A program made the position numbers and the translations under genes. From Planctomycetaceae bacterium (GTDB taxonomy: Bacteria; Planctomycetota; Planctomycetia; Pirellulales; Pirellulaceae), in the NCBI GenBank assembly GCA_007133715.1, contig SLMF01000526.1, positions 1-6,851 on the forward strand: 6,851 bases of DNA, read 5' to 3'. Positions 6,240 to 6,851 of the stretch are shown here, in pieces. The stretch's first letter is position 1. Each line of letters starts with the position of its first letter. The notes beneath the pieces are model-generated. The model saw only the letters and a list, made by a program, of their open reading frames with translations. It was not told the DNA's origin and ran no database searches.

Positions 6240-6851
6240 CTACTGGCCCGTCACCGCACGAATCTCAGGCGTGTCCACATTCTCCGGCGTCACCACCACA
6301 TACCCCGTGTCAATCAACGGCTCCACCGACTCGCCTCGCAACGCGGCAACCATCGTCTGCAACGCTTGATAACCCATCCGCTGCGGATTCTGGCTGATCA
6401 ACGCCTGCAGCTCCCCCTGCCGCAGGCCGCGAATCAGCTCGGTCGAACTGTCAAAACCGACAAACACCTTGCCCTCGATGCGATTACCTCGCAGCGCGAC
6501 CAGCATCCCCATCGTCGAGGATTCGTTGACCGTAAAAATACCGTCCGCCTCCCGCAACCGATCCAGCATCCGCTCGGCTTCCTGTTGGGCCTCGCCCGCC
6601 GTCGCCCCGCCATAGCGGTTGTCGACAATCACCTCGATGTCCGGATACTCCGCGATGGCGTCCAGAAAACCGGCTTCCCGCTGCATCGTGCTGGCCGAGC
6701 CCTCCTGATACCGCAGCAAGACCACTTTGCCCTGTCCTCCCAGCTTCTCGGCCAGCGTCTGACCGCCCGCATATCCGGCTGCGCGATTGTCCGTGGCGAC
6801 CAGACTGAGAAAATCCCGGCCCACCTCACCTTCCAACGGCGAATCGAAGAT
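6240..6851 (-). CDS. Sugar ABC transporter substrate-binding protein, N-terminus missing (partial)
   Basis: This is the periplasmic, possibly lipid-anchored, binding protein of the importer, of the RbsB/LacI-like periplasmic-binding fold (Peripla_BP_4 type). The last 203 residues are visible; the frame is open to the window edge, so the signal peptide and about a third of the protein lie outside. Readable family features are the IFDSPLEGE and LVATDN strand-loop at the start, GKVVLLRYQEGSASTMQRE, a FTVNESSTMGML segment, VFVGFDSS followed by LIRGLRQGELQALISQNPQRMGYQAL (hinge and ligand-side elements), and the conserved tail VTPENVD. A TTG-initiated start at 6836 is not credible because family sequence continues upstream of it. 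It lies first of the three genes, as is common for such operons, so the promoter and any regulator should be beyond the window end. Ligand unknown. Confidence 0.93.
   Translation of the reverse strand: MFDSPLEGEVGRDFLSLVATDNRAAGYAGGQTLAEKLGGQGKVVLLRYQEGSASTMQREAGFLDAIAEYPDIEVIVDNRYGGATAGEAQQEAERMLDRLREADGIFTVNESSTMGMLVALRGNRIEGKVFVGFDSSTELIRGLRQGELQALISQNPQRMGYQALQTMVAALRGESVEPLIDTGYVVVTPENVDTPEIRAVTGQ

Overview
This is a GC-rich bacterial window, with coding genes that prefer G or C at the third codon position. It looks chromosomal. The gene set points to a Gram-negative, probably planctomycete (Pirellulales-like) bacterium: a predicted outer-membrane barrel protein resembling the DUF6268-type family common in Planctomycetes, a FloA flotillin, and an RbsA/RbsC sugar importer. 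The phylum is inferred from remembered family resemblance and was not checked by a search.

Layout. (1) Positions 3-758, plus strand: the C-terminal two thirds or so of quinolinate synthase NadA (NAD biosynthesis), cut by the window start. (2) Positions 760-1782, minus strand: a complete FloA flotillin, tail to tail with nadA and only 1 nt away. (3) Positions 1783-2081: a divergent intergenic region with short inverted repeats and one doubtful 75-codon ORF on the floA strand. (4) Positions 2082-3347, plus strand: a secreted, predicted outer-membrane beta-barrel protein. (5) Positions 3348-3656: a gene-poor spacer. It holds a perfect 9-bp hairpin that covers the Shine-Dalgarno sequence of an 18-codon ORF, and a weak terminator-like hairpin for the transporter operon. 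(6) Positions 3657-6851, minus strand: a CUT2-type sugar ABC importer operon in the order binding protein (cut by the window end), double ATPase, permease. The ATPase and permease overlap by an ATGA.

The three transporter genes should form one importer: a periplasmic binding protein delivers the sugar, the permease forms the channel (probably as a dimer), and the two-domain ATPase powers it. The substrate cannot be read from the sequence, and no kinase, isomerase or regulator lies in the window. The other genes are housekeeping or envelope functions with no obvious link to it.

Most of the window is ordinary. The least explained pieces are the small structured ORF in the 3348-3656 spacer and the possible small gene plus repeats upstream of floA. 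I see no mobile element, CRISPR array, tRNA, rRNA or clear prophage signal.
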